This document shows positions 1 to 6,934 of a DNA stretch of 11,386 bases, one piece after another. A program made the position numbers and the translations under genes. This DNA is from Anaerolineales bacterium (GTDB lineage Bacteria > Chloroflexota > Anaerolineae > Anaerolineales > Villigracilaceae). Each line of letters begins with the position of its first letter. Positions within the stretch are counted from its first letter, which is position 1. The DNA lies in the NCBI GenBank assembly GCA_025938055.1, contig JAICQC010000108.1, forward strand, positions 1 to 11,386, read 5' to 3'. The notes beneath the pieces were generated by a model. It was not told the DNA's origin and did no database searches. It saw nothing but the letters and a program-made list of their open reading frames with translations.

Positions 1-1
1 C

Positions 2-784
2 ATGACCAAAATCTACGACCTCTCGCAAGACCTCAACCAGGATTGTTCCTTCTGGCCCTTCTATCCGCCGTTTGAAGTGAAATATATCAAGCGCAAATCG
101 GAGCATGGAGTCAACGCGCAGTATATTCAAACGTCAAACCACATGGGTACACATCTCGATGCGCCAAAGCACTTTGTGACCAAAGGCAAGACGATCGATC
201 AGATTCCCATCGAATGGTGTTATGGACCTGGTGTCATTGTAGATGTAAGCGACATGCTCGATGACGTGGGTCTCTTCACACCCGAAGATATCGAGAAGCG
301 CGCTGATGTCCAGGATGGCGATATTTTGTTCATCCACACAGGCTGGCACAAGTATTCCTTCTTCGGTGAGGAAGCGGATGAAGAGAGATACATCCAGCGG
401 CATCCGGGCCCGCATTACAGCATCTGTGACTGGTTGATTAGCAAGAAGATCCACATCTGGGGCGTGGATATGATTTCCACCGATCATCCTATGAATCTGC
501 CCATAGGTCGCTTCCTTGGCAAAGGCGGCTTGGAGCACTGGCAGAAAGTGCGTGCGAAGACAGAAGCCAAATTCGGCGCGGACAAGATGGATGAATTGTT
601 CCCTGATTCAGCGTATCAACTGACACACAACGCCTTGTTCCCGCACGACTGCATCCACGTCGAGAATCTCGGCGGCGATATAGGCTTAAAAGAACTCCAC
701 AACAAGCGCATCACCCTCGGCGTTTTCCCGTGGAAGTTCAAAGGCGGTGAAGCGGCGTTTTGTCGCGCGGTGGCGTGGGCTTAA
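2..784 (+). CDS. Cyclase family protein (kynurenine formamidase / isatin hydrolase-like)
   Basis: The 260-residue product belongs to the metal-dependent cyclase family (PF04199 type), which hydrolyses amide or lactam bonds in small molecules such as N-formylkynurenine or isatin. The family signature HMGTHLDAPKHF is at residues 47-58; its His and Asp residues bind the divalent metal. A second conserved block, GVDMISTDHP, is at 154-163, and HVENLGG near 219-225 supplies the usual late Glu. The length is normal for the family. The ATG lies at the second base of the window, so its ribosome site cannot be seen, but the N-terminus (MTKIYDLSQDL) matches typical family starts. It is followed after 103 bases by a molybdenum hydroxylase large subunit on the same strand, so the two may act on one substrate; this is inference. 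The exact substrate cannot be told from sequence. Confidence 0.9.
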   Translation: MTKIYDLSQDLNQDCSFWPFYPPFEVKYIKRKSEHGVNAQYIQTSNHMGTHLDAPKHFVTKGKTIDQIPIEWCYGPGVIVDVSDMLDDVGLFTPEDIEKRADVQDGDILFIHTGWHKYSFFGEEADEERYIQRHPGPHYSICDWLISKKIHIWGVDMISTDHPMNLPIGRFLGKGGLEHWQKVRAKTEAKFGADKMDELFPDSAYQLTHNALFPHDCIHVENLGGDIGLKELHNKRITLGVFPWKFKGGEAAFCRAVAWA

Positions 785-793
785 TAATAAGTC

Positions 794-873
794 TGTCATT
801 GCGAGGAGCGTAGCGACGAAGCGATCCCCTGCTAATAAGGAGATTGCTTCGCCCTACTGGGCTCGCAATGACA
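794..873. repeat. Intergenic palindromic repeat (MITE/REP-like hairpin)
   Basis: An 80-base imperfect palindrome fills most of the gap between the cyclase and molybdoprotein genes. The outer arms TGTCATTGCGAG (794-805) and CTCGCAATGACA (862-873) are perfect 12-base inverted repeats. Inner arms GAAGCGATCCCC (818-829) and GGAGATTGCTTC (839-850) pair with two mismatches, and GTAG (810-813) can pair with CTAC (854-857) between them. From memory, closely similar elements are dispersed in many copies in Anaerolineae and some other bacteria. As RNA it would fold into a long hairpin ending 14 bases before the next start codon, so it could attenuate or stabilise the message. Confidence 0.85.
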
Positions 874-887
874 TGAAATGAGGTTTT

Positions 888-3236
888 ATGGCAACTCGAT
901 ACTTCGGCGAACGGATCAAACGCAACGAAGATCCTCGTCTGCTCACAGGGCAGGGCCTGTATGTAGACGATGTGGATCTTCCCAACATGCTCCATGCGGC
1001 TTTCGTAAGAAGTCCGTACGCGCACGCACGTATTAACAGCATCGATGTTTCCCAGGCATTGCAGCGCGAAGGCGTGGTTGCCATCTACACCGCGGACGAT
1101 TTGGGTGATTACTGGAAGCCCGGTCCGCTGCTCGTTTCGCCGCCGCCCGTCGAGGGAATTATCTTCAACGAGAAAACACAGGTTCCGCTTGCCAGGGATA
1201 AGGTCAAGTTTGCCGGGGAGCCTATCGTGATGGTGCTCGCCGAGAGTCGCTATATTGCCGAGGATGCCCTCGCCGATATCCAAATTGACTACGAACCTCT
1301 TGAAGTCGTTGTGGATTTGGAAAAAGCTTTGAGCGCAGATAGTCCCATCATCCACGACGAAATTGGGTCGAATATCGCCGCGCATGTCGTGCAGACAAAG
1401 GGTGATTACGAATCGGCAAAGCGTGAGGCGGCTCTAGTCATCAAGCGTCAATTCAGCTACGAGCATGGATGCGCCGCCGCGATTGAGAACCGGGGCATTG
1501 TTGCAGAATGGGATAGACGGGCAGGACGGCTAACAGTCTGGGATACGACACAGGCGCCTGTTGTCATCCGAAATGGATTGGCAGGAATGCTGGGGTTGTC
1601 TGAGCGACAGGTGCGAGTCGTTGCGCCATTCATTGGCGGTGGGTTCGGTCCAAAGATCATGATGTTCTATCAGGAGGAAGTACTCGTCCCCTGGGCGGCG
1701 ATGAAGCTGAACCGACCCGTCAAATGGATCGAAGACCGCGCCGAAAACTTCGTTGCCACGACCCACGAGCGCGGACAGATCCACGACGCTGAGGCCGCGT
1801 TCGATCAGGATGGTCACATCCTCGGCGTACACGATGTCTTCCTGCACGATACAGGTGCGTATGCTCCCTACGGTCTGACTGTGCCGCTCAACTCGCAAGC
1901 CAACGTGCTCGGCTTATATGACATCGAAAATTACTACACCGAGTTCACCGCGGTCTTCACCAACAAGACGATCGTCACACCCTATCGCGGCGCGGGACGT
2001 CAGCATGGCGTGTTCGTCATCGAGCGGCTGTTGGATATTGCTGCGAAGGAATTGAAAATTGATCGCGCTGAAATCCGCCGGCGCAACTTCATCCCACCCG
2101 ATAAGTTCCCATACGATAACGTAATCATCTACCAGGATTTTGCGCCCATCGTGTATGACAGTGGGAACTATGAACCGTTGCTGGATGAGGCGCTCGAACG
2201 GATTGGTTATCACAAGTTTATCAGCGAGGTCCAGCCGAAGCTGCGCGCCGAAGGCAAACATGTGGGCATTGGCATCGTCGCGTATGTGGAGGGCACGGGC
2301 ATCGGACCATACGAAGGAGCGAAGGTGCAGGTGATGGGCAGCGGGCGTGTCTCGGTCGTCACGGGTGTAGGGACGCAGGGACAGGGTCATTACACGAGTT
2401 ACGCGCAGATCGTCGCGGAACAGCTTGGTGTCAGTGTGGACAGGATCGATGTGGTCACGGGAGATACCGACCAGTTCTACTGGGGCGCGGGCACGTTTGC
2501 CAGCCGCGGCGCGGTGGTGGCGGGGAATGCCATCAACGAAGCCGCCAAGATTGTGCGAAAGAAGATCCTCAAGCTTGCCTCTGAACACCTCAGCGCGCCC
2601 CAAGAGGAACTTGAGCTCGCCGATGGCGAAGTGCGCGTGGCAGATGTGCCGCGCATATCCATTTCACTGGGAGAACTGGCTGGCAAGGCGAACCCGACGC
2701 GCGGCGCGGTCAAGCCGGGCACCGAGCCTGGCTTGGAAGCCACCAACTATTTCGGTCCTGAACGAGGCGCTACCGCGAGCGGCATCCATGCAATGATCGT
2801 GGAGGTCGATCCCGAGACGATGCAGATCCACATCCAGAGATATCTCGTCGTGCACGATTGCGGCAAGGTTATCAATCCGCTGATCCTCGATGGGCAGATC
2901 CACGGCGGCGTGGCACAGGGCATCGGCAATGCATTTTATGAGCGGCTCGCCTATGACGAGAATGGGCAGTTGCTCAATGGCACGTTCATGGATTATCACC
3001 TGCCCACGAGCCTGGAGGTGCCGCGCATCGAAACGGGACACGGTGAAACGCTCTCACCGCTCAACCCGATGGGTGTGAAGGGCGCGGGGGAGGCGGGCGC
3101 GATTCCCGTCGGTCCGTTGTTCGCGCAGGCATTGGAAGACGCTCTGCACGATGTGGATTTTGAGATTTTGGAAATCCCGTTGAATTCGAATCGATTGTGG
3201 GAGATTGTGAATAAGAGGGTGGAGGCTGGAGATTAG
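888..3236 (+). CDS. Xanthine dehydrogenase family molybdopterin-binding (large) subunit, CoxL-like
   Basis: The 782-residue protein has the full length of a large subunit of the molybdenum hydroxylase family (xanthine/aldehyde/CO dehydrogenases). This subunit carries the molybdopterin cofactor and the hydroxylation site. Visible motifs are the GGGFG loop at 250-254, PYRGAGR at 365-371, the cofactor-contact stretch GTQGQGH at 495-501, and the C-terminal VKGAGEAG block with the presumed catalytic Glu735. The loop at 365-371 is the RGAGR type seen in so-called form II or general aldehyde-oxidase-like proteins, not the AYRCSFR of true aerobic CO dehydrogenase, so a CO substrate is unlikely. The ATG is preceded by GAGG (880-883), 4 bases away. 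The [2Fe-2S] and FAD subunits normally needed are absent downstream, where a convergent gene follows; they may lie upstream of the window. The substrate is unknown. Confidence 0.93.
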   Translation: MATRYFGERIKRNEDPRLLTGQGLYVDDVDLPNMLHAAFVRSPYAHARINSIDVSQALQREGVVAIYTADDLGDYWKPGPLLVSPPPVEGIIFNEKTQVPLARDKVKFAGEPIVMVLAESRYIAEDALADIQIDYEPLEVVVDLEKALSADSPIIHDEIGSNIAAHVVQTKGDYESAKREAALVIKRQFSYEHGCAAAIENRGIVAEWDRRAGRLTVWDTTQAPVVIRNGLAGMLGLSERQVRVVAPFIGGGFGPKIMMFYQEEVLVPWAAMKLNRPVKWIEDRAENFVATTHERGQIHDAEAAFDQDGHILGVHDVFLHDTGAYAPYGLTVPLNSQANVLGLYDIENYYTEFTAVFTNKTIVTPYRGAGRQHGVFVIERLLDIAAKELKIDRAEIRRRNFIPPDKFPYDNVIIYQDFAPIVYDSGNYEPLLDEALERIGYHKFISEVQPKLRAEGKHVGIGIVAYVEGTGIGPYEGAKVQVMGSGRVSVVTGVGTQGQGHYTSYAQIVAEQLGVSVDRIDVVTGDTDQFYWGAGTFASRGAVVAGNAINEAAKIVRKKILKLASEHLSAPQEELELADGEVRVADVPRISISLGELAGKANPTRGAVKPGTEPGLEATNYFGPERGATASGIHAMIVEVDPETMQIHIQRYLVVHDCGKVINPLILDGQIHGGVAQGIGNAFYERLAYDENGQLLNGTFMDYHLPTSLEVPRIETGHGETLSPLNPMGVKGAGEAGAIPVGPLFAQALEDALHDVDFEILEIPLNSNRLWEIVNKRVEAGD

Positions 3237-3239
3237 AGA
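3222..3239. repeat. Low-complexity repeat word at the 3' end of the molybdoprotein gene
   Basis: The last codons and stop of the molybdoprotein gene lie in a purine-rich run that contains CTGGAGATTAGAGA (3226-3239). Its reverse complement, TCTCTAATCTCCAG, recurs exactly at 8867-8880 inside the DUF2877 gene. The TAG stop is inside the word. A 14-base match in a window this size can arise by chance, so the link rests mainly on the shared composition. Confidence 0.4.
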
Positions 3240-3265
3240 AGCGATTCTATTAGATCAAAATTTTC

Positions 3266-3985
3266 TCACGATGCCCCACGCAAGGTAAAGTCCAGAAAAT
3301 CAAAAACAATCTTCTCCCCTTGTGTATACCCTTCAATCGCTAGCCCGACCAATCCTCGAGTGAAGCGGTCGTCATCCGTCTCACTCACGATCTGTCCGTT
3401 TATTAAAAAGGCAAAGTGCGCTTCACGTGCGATGACTTCCAGCTGATTGACCCCGTTTGGTTTGATCGTCTCGGTCCTTGTCCAAGCCACAAGATCCCGC
3501 CACTGACCATTTTCCGCCACTGAAACCGCAAAAAACTTGCTGTCTGTCATACGAAACCAATAATAGTTATTATTATCCTGGACGCGGAAAATCGCTCCCC
3601 AGGCGCTATTCGCTCTGGTCCCGGCAATGTGTTTACTGTTAACGGTCAGGTGAAAATCTGATGCCTGAAAATCCCCCAGCCAGACTTTTGAAATACTGTT
3701 TGCTCTGCTTACTTTTGCCTCCCAACGGTAGCGCCCATCTGCGATCACCCGGTTTACGGGATCGAAATATTCGCTCGACTGGCTTCCGACCAGCCAGTGA
3801 TTGTCTTCATTGGATGTGAAATTGTCAAACAGAAGAGTGCTCCACTGCGCAGCCGACGAGTCTTGTCGCAAGTCCTCCGGCACGATCACAGAAGTATGAC
3901 AATGCACACAACGAATCACGGCGGCACTTCCTCTTGGAAGTAAGGGAGCGCCGCAAGATGGACATTGGAAGGAATGGTCAGCCAT
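3266..3985 (-). CDS. Zinc-ribbon protein with C-terminal concanavalin-like beta-sandwich domain
   Basis: The 239-residue product begins with a short zinc ribbon, Cys8-x2-Cys11 and Cys26-x2-Cys29. A region from about residue 50 to the end resembles lectin/glucanase-type beta-sandwich domains (DUF1080/LamG-like): it opens with a DNFTSNEDNHW-type strand, has aromatic-rich strands such as NNNYYWFRM, and ends with FDFLDFTL. No signal peptide or membrane helix is seen, so it is probably cytoplasmic. The ATG at 3985 is chosen because GAGGA stands 5-6 bases before it. An in-frame TTG at 4027 directly abuts the DinB stop codon and would add 14 residues, but it lacks a matching ribosome site. The gene lies 42 bases after the DinB gene and is probably co-transcribed. 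Its function is unknown; binding of a carbohydrate or cell-wall ligand is only a fold-based guess. Confidence 0.75.
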   Translation of the reverse strand: MADHSFQCPSCGAPLLPRGSAAVIRCVHCHTSVIVPEDLRQDSSAAQWSTLLFDNFTSNEDNHWLVGSQSSEYFDPVNRVIADGRYRWEAKVSRANSISKVWLGDFQASDFHLTVNSKHIAGTRANSAWGAIFRVQDNNNYYWFRMTDSKFFAVSVAENGQWRDLVAWTRTETIKPNGVNQLEVIAREAHFAFLINGQIVSETDDDRFTRGLVGLAIEGYTQGEKIVFDFLDFTLRGAS

Positions 3986-4027
3986 ATGGTCCTCGATGGT
4001 TTGAAATGTAAGATGGACAGGCTTCAA

Positions 4028-4525
4028 TCACGTTGAGATCGACATGAGAGCGTTGGTGGCTATTCCGAAGTCCCAGCCATCGATGTCGGGCGGAGTCATG
4101 CCCAGCGCGTTGAGCATGCTTTTGATCTGTTCACGGTGTTCGGTGGCGTGGTTAACGGCCTGGAGTATCACAACCCAGGGTTCAGTGTAATGCCCGTCCC
4201 TTGTCGTGAGACGGGATCCCGACGGGTGTCGTTCACCGCTGGCTAGCGCCAACAATCCTTCGCCACTCATACGCGCCGACCCCTTTAGCTCAGCGAATGG
4301 AACGGTACGAGGGTGAAGTCGTTCTTCGACCGGCAAGGTCAAGGTTCTCAGGTAACCCTCTTGCGAACTCACCATATGCACCAGGGTGCGGCGAATTGTC
4401 CCTTTCGTGACCGACTGTGGTTCTGCATCAAGTTGCTCGTCAGTCAAGGCGTAGCAAGCCTCTATGACCTTCTGGTTTGCCCAGTTGTTGTGCTCGAAAA
4501 TCTTTACGAGAAAATTGTCGGTCAT
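4028..4525 (-). CDS. DinB family protein
   Basis: The 165-residue protein matches the DinB/YfiT four-helix-bundle superfamily. The three conserved metal-ligand histidines are visible: His50 in TLVHMV, and His126 and His130 in NHATEHREQ. Members act as metal-dependent thiol transferases or enzymes of small-molecule conjugation, and many are uncharacterised; the name comes from a DNA-damage-inducible Bacillus gene and does not imply a polymerase. The ATG at 4525 is preferred to the longer open frame from 4564 because AGGAGA lies about 6-7 bases before it, and because the upstream extension would run into a palindromic repeat. It sits between an alpha/beta hydrolase gene and the zinc-ribbon gene on the same strand. 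The substrate is unknown. Confidence 0.85.
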   Translation of the reverse strand: MTDNFLVKIFEHNNWANQKVIEACYALTDEQLDAEPQSVTKGTIRRTLVHMVSSQEGYLRTLTLPVEERLHPRTVPFAELKGSARMSGEGLLALASGERHPSGSRLTTRDGHYTEPWVVILQAVNHATEHREQIKSMLNALGMTPPDIDGWDFGIATNALMSIST

Positions 4526-4542
4526 CGAACGTCTCCTGCTTT

Positions 4543-4626
4543 GTAGTAGCGACTTTCCTGACACCGTCCGTCAGGACACGTGCAGTCGCTTTTTTATCCC
4601 GGAACAACGACTAAAGTCGTTACTAC
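4543..4626. repeat. Compound palindromic repeat between hydrolase and DinB genes
   Basis: The gap holds nested inverted repeats. The outer arms GTAGTAGCGACTTT (4543-4556) and AAAGTCGTTACTAC (4613-4626) pair at 13 of 14 bases. Inside are a left hairpin, AGCGACT (4548-4554) with AGTCGCT (4584-4590), and a right hairpin, AACGACT (4606-4612) with AGTCGTT (4615-4621). A third hairpin, CCTGAC (4557-4562) with GTCAGG (4570-4575), sits within the left one and looks like an insertion into a simpler parent element. The repeat ends exactly at the hydrolase stop codon. On the transcribed (minus) strand it could act as an intercistronic processing or attenuation hairpin; that role is inferred. Confidence 0.75.
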
Positions 4627-5457
4627 TCAGCTTGAAATGCCTTTCAAGAAGTTTGTAACATAAGCCTGGAATTCGTCGGGGTGATCCATATTTGGCAGGT
4701 GCGCTGCATCTTCGATTGTAATCTTCCGGGCAGATGGTAATGTCTCGGTCATATAATTTGCGGCAGCCTGTATGTAAGGAGTGTCCTGGGCGCCGACGAT
4801 GATCAGAACCGGTATCTTGAGGTCAGCGAGACGGTCGAATGCCGGCGCTTCTGTATTAGGCAGGCGTTTCCCAAGCTGTTTCACTTCATAGGAGAGTGCC
4901 TGGTGATTCATCTCGTAAAGCAGTGTACGCATCGACTGATTCACCTGTTCCGGCGTGCGCCCCGTGCCATCGAACCAGATCTGCGTTTCGATCTCAGCAA
5001 CGAGATCCAGATCACCGGCTTCAAACGCCTTCTCGGCGTCAGCAAATTTGGGGGATGTCGGGACATCCAATTCCAGGCCGCTGGGACCCGAGCCAACCAT
5101 GATCAATGCCCTCGCTCTGGATGGGTGCGTTAGGGCAAAATCCATTGCCAGACCGCCACCCATGGAACATCCCATGATCACGACAGGTTCGTGGAGTCCG
5201 AGAGTGTTCAGGACGGCAACCAAATCATCCATGTGGTTGAACTCTCCGTCAACGGGCTCGCTTTTCCCATAGCCTCGCATATCGTAGCGGACAACCTGGT
5301 AGTTCCGGGCAAAAAACGCAAACTCATTATTCCACTGACGGCTATCTGCCACACCGGCGTGAATCATGACCAGGGGTATACCGTTACCAGCCGTTTCATA
5401 ATACAGCCGGGCGTTCCCGCTATTTACAAATCCAGATTTTGTTTGAGGTGTCGACAT
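4627..5457 (-). CDS. Alpha/beta fold hydrolase
   Basis: The 276-residue protein is a complete alpha/beta hydrolase of the esterase / 3-oxoadipate enol-lactonase-like group. The nucleophile elbow is GCSMGG with Ser98. The acid is probably Asp225 in VGAQD and the base His253 in AAHLP. IHAG (33-36) replaces the usual HG oxyanion motif, with an Ala between His and Gly. The RGYGKSEP block at 61-68 is typical. There is no signal peptide, so it is cytoplasmic. The ATG at 5457 has GGAG at 5465-5468 with a 7-base gap. It is the second gene of a minus-strand run, 91 bases after the TrmO-like gene, and is separated from DinB by the palindromic repeat. The natural substrate cannot be assigned from sequence. 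Confidence 0.92.
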   Translation of the reverse strand: MSTPQTKSGFVNSGNARLYYETAGNGIPLVMIHAGVADSRQWNNEFAFFARNYQVVRYDMRGYGKSEPVDGEFNHMDDLVAVLNTLGLHEPVVIMGCSMGGGLAMDFALTHPSRARALIMVGSGPSGLELDVPTSPKFADAEKAFEAGDLDLVAEIETQIWFDGTGRTPEQVNQSMRTLLYEMNHQALSYEVKQLGKRLPNTEAPAFDRLADLKIPVLIIVGAQDTPYIQAAANYMTETLPSARKITIEDAAHLPNMDHPDEFQAYVTNFLKGISS

Positions 5458-5548
5458 ATCCTATCTCCATTTGTGCAGACGAATACTTTTTCTGATCCGT
5501 CCAGGTACGATTTTCAGCAGCTTTCAATATAACGATTGTGACAGAAGG

Positions 5549-5968
5549 CTAGCGGTTCGATGTCGAACTCGCCAGAACAGGCTTTATATCCACGATGGGA
5601 GTCCCATCGATCGCCTCTAACGGCGCCACCTGTACTGTTTGCTTGCTGACTTGCAGGACCGAAACGCGATGCAGCCCAATGGGATTGGGACGGTCTGGCG
5701 AACGCGTCGCGAACACACCGGTTAACGGTCGGTTGAGGTCCCCGCGGGGATGCACTTGCAGCACATCGCGCTGGGCGAGGTGGAGCCAGGTCAGCACGAT
5801 GAGTTCATCGCCAGCCATGATGCCCATAAGTCCCGGTACTGCCAGCGGCGTAAGCTCCAGCCAGGCTTCGGGCGCGCCTTCGTCTCCCTGCATGGGTGCG
5901 TCCTCCAGCCGCCGCAACACCGATCGGACAACGCCGATTGGGTCAAGCGTGTAGTGGGATGGTCGCAT
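5549..5968 (-). CDS. trmO: TrmO-like SAM-dependent methyltransferase (TsaA/UPF0066 family)
   Basis: The 139-residue product carries the family hallmarks of TrmO, which uses S-adenosylmethionine to N6-methylate threonylcarbamoyladenosine at tRNA position 37. RSPDRPNPIGLH is at residues 89-100 and DGTPIVDIKP at 121-130; the N-terminal PIGVVRS strand also fits. The length equals the core TrmO domain without the C-terminal extension of the E. coli enzyme. Short archaeal and bacterial homologues exist whose target is less certain, so the tRNA role is family-based. AAGGAG lies 6 bases before the ATG. It heads the minus-strand run and is divergent from the NmrA-like gene across a 79-base spacer. Confidence 0.88.
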   Translation of the reverse strand: MRPSHYTLDPIGVVRSVLRRLEDAPMQGDEGAPEAWLELTPLAVPGLMGIMAGDELIVLTWLHLAQRDVLQVHPRGDLNRPLTGVFATRSPDRPNPIGLHRVSVLQVSKQTVQVAPLEAIDGTPIVDIKPVLASSTSNR

Positions 5969-6009
5969 GGCATTCTCCTTATTTCTAAGGTCCTTTCAAC
6001 ACAAATCTG

Positions 6010-6033
6010 TATAATGGACGTATCGGAATTATA
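6010..6033. promoter_or_regulatory. Face-to-face -10 hexamers in the trmO / NmrA-like divergent spacer
   Basis: TATAAT occurs on the plus strand at 6010-6015 and again on the minus strand at 6028-6033 (plus-strand ATTATA), 12 bases apart, making a symmetric pair. The plus copy would start transcription near 6022, about 26 bases before the NmrA-like ATG. The minus copy would start near 6021, about 50 bases before the trmO ATG. No good -35 hexamer is visible for either, so the promoters are possible rather than shown. The same symmetry could instead be a binding site. Confidence 0.4.
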
Positions 6034-6047
6034 TGCGATTGTAACTT

Positions 6048-6905
6048 ATGATCCTCATCACAGGCTCTGGCGGCAAAACAGGCAGGGCGCTTATCAGGGT
6101 GCTCTCGAGAGTTGAGAACGTTTGCGCGCTCGTCCATCGCGAAGAACATGTGTCGCTGGTGAAATCTTTGGGAGCGGTAAGAGCGATCACCGGAGATATG
6201 CGTGATGAAGCAACCATCCGCTCTGCAATGGATGGTGTGAGGGTGGTATATCATATTTGTCCGAACATGAGTCCGGATGAAACGGTAATTGGTAATTTGG
6301 TAATTAGCAAAGCTCGCAAGGCTGGAGTGGAGCATATCGTTTACCATTCCGTGATGCACCCGCAGACGGAGAAAATGAATCACCATTGGCAAAAGATGCG
6401 CGTAGAGGAGATGATCTTCGAATCAGGACTGCCTTTCACGATCCTGCAACCCGCGCCTTATATGCAAAATCTGCTGGCAGGCTGGAAGAGCATCGTGGAA
6501 GATAGTGTGTTGCGCGTTCCCTATTCTGTCGATTCTACATTCAGTTTTGTTGACCTGGAGGACGTTGCGGAAGCCGCAAAAATTGTATTGACTGAGCTAA
6601 ATCACCTCAATGCAGTCTATGAGCTTGTTGGCACGTCCCCGCTGTCACATGTAGAAGTTGCAGAAATGCTTGGACGTGTATTGAAGCGTAATATTAAGGC
6701 TGAAAAAGAAGAGATTGAAGACTGGAGACTTCGCACTGGAGAAATGAGCGAATATGCTCTCCATAATTTAATCAGAATGTTTGAGTACTACGACTGGTGG
6801 GGATTGGCGGGGAATCCGAACGTTCTAGGATGGCTTTTGAAGCGTGAACCCACATCGTTGGAAACATTCATTCAAAAAGCAGCAAAAGATAGCGGTATTA
6901 AATAA
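6048..6905 (+). CDS. NmrA-like NAD(P)-binding protein (atypical SDR)
   Basis: The 285-residue protein has an N-terminal Rossmann fold with the glycine motif TGSGGKTG at residues 5-12. A predicted Asp-containing GDMRD block follows near 54-58, then the VYHSV strand and the LPFTILQPAPYMQN segment typical of NmrA/HSCARG-like atypical short-chain dehydrogenases. Such proteins often sense the NADP(H) state or reduce small substrates; the classical Tyr-x3-Lys pair is not evident. The ATG at 6048 has no clear ribosome site, but the Rossmann strand starts immediately, so a later start is unlikely. It is divergent from trmO and convergent with the membrane gene ending at 6935. Coding sequence at 6284-6305 holds three GGTAATT units, and 6712-6728 carries words shared with the DUF2877 gene. 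The substrate is unknown. Confidence 0.88.
   Translation: MILITGSGGKTGRALIRVLSRVENVCALVHREEHVSLVKSLGAVRAITGDMRDEATIRSAMDGVRVVYHICPNMSPDETVIGNLVISKARKAGVEHIVYHSVMHPQTEKMNHHWQKMRVEEMIFESGLPFTILQPAPYMQNLLAGWKSIVEDSVLRVPYSVDSTFSFVDLEDVAEAAKIVLTELNHLNAVYELVGTSPLSHVEVAEMLGRVLKRNIKAEKEEIEDWRLRTGEMSEYALHNLIRMFEYYDWWGLAGNPNVLGWLLKREPTSLETFIQKAAKDSGIK
6284..6305. repeat. GGTAATT tandem repeat inside the NmrA-like gene
   Basis: GGTAATT occurs at 6284-6290 and 6291-6297, then again at 6299-6305 after one extra T. It encodes the VIGNLVI stretch just before the conserved KAGVEHIVYHSV block. The one-base offset puts the third copy in a different frame, so the repeat exists at DNA level rather than as a peptide repeat. 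Confidence 0.6.
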
Positions 6906-6934
6906 TAGCTCGTCATTACTTGCAGGGCGGATAT

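Noticed and set aside
738..1385. A 215-codon minus-strand frame over the cyclase/molybdoprotein junction.
   Set aside because: It runs through the palindromic repeat and the conserved N-terminus of the molybdoprotein gene and resembles nothing known.
888..3236. Calling the molybdoprotein a true aerobic CO dehydrogenase (CoxL form I).
   Set aside because: The active-site loop reads PYRGAGR rather than AYRCSFR, so the Cys that holds the copper site is missing.
3237..3265. A terminator between the convergent molybdoprotein and zinc-ribbon genes.
   Set aside because: The T/A-rich gap lacks a convincing stem; GAGAA...TTCTC is only 5 bases with a long loop.
4028..4564. A longer DinB start at 4564.
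   Set aside because: The extension would be encoded by part of the palindromic repeat, while the ATG at 4525 has a strong AGGAGA ribosome site.
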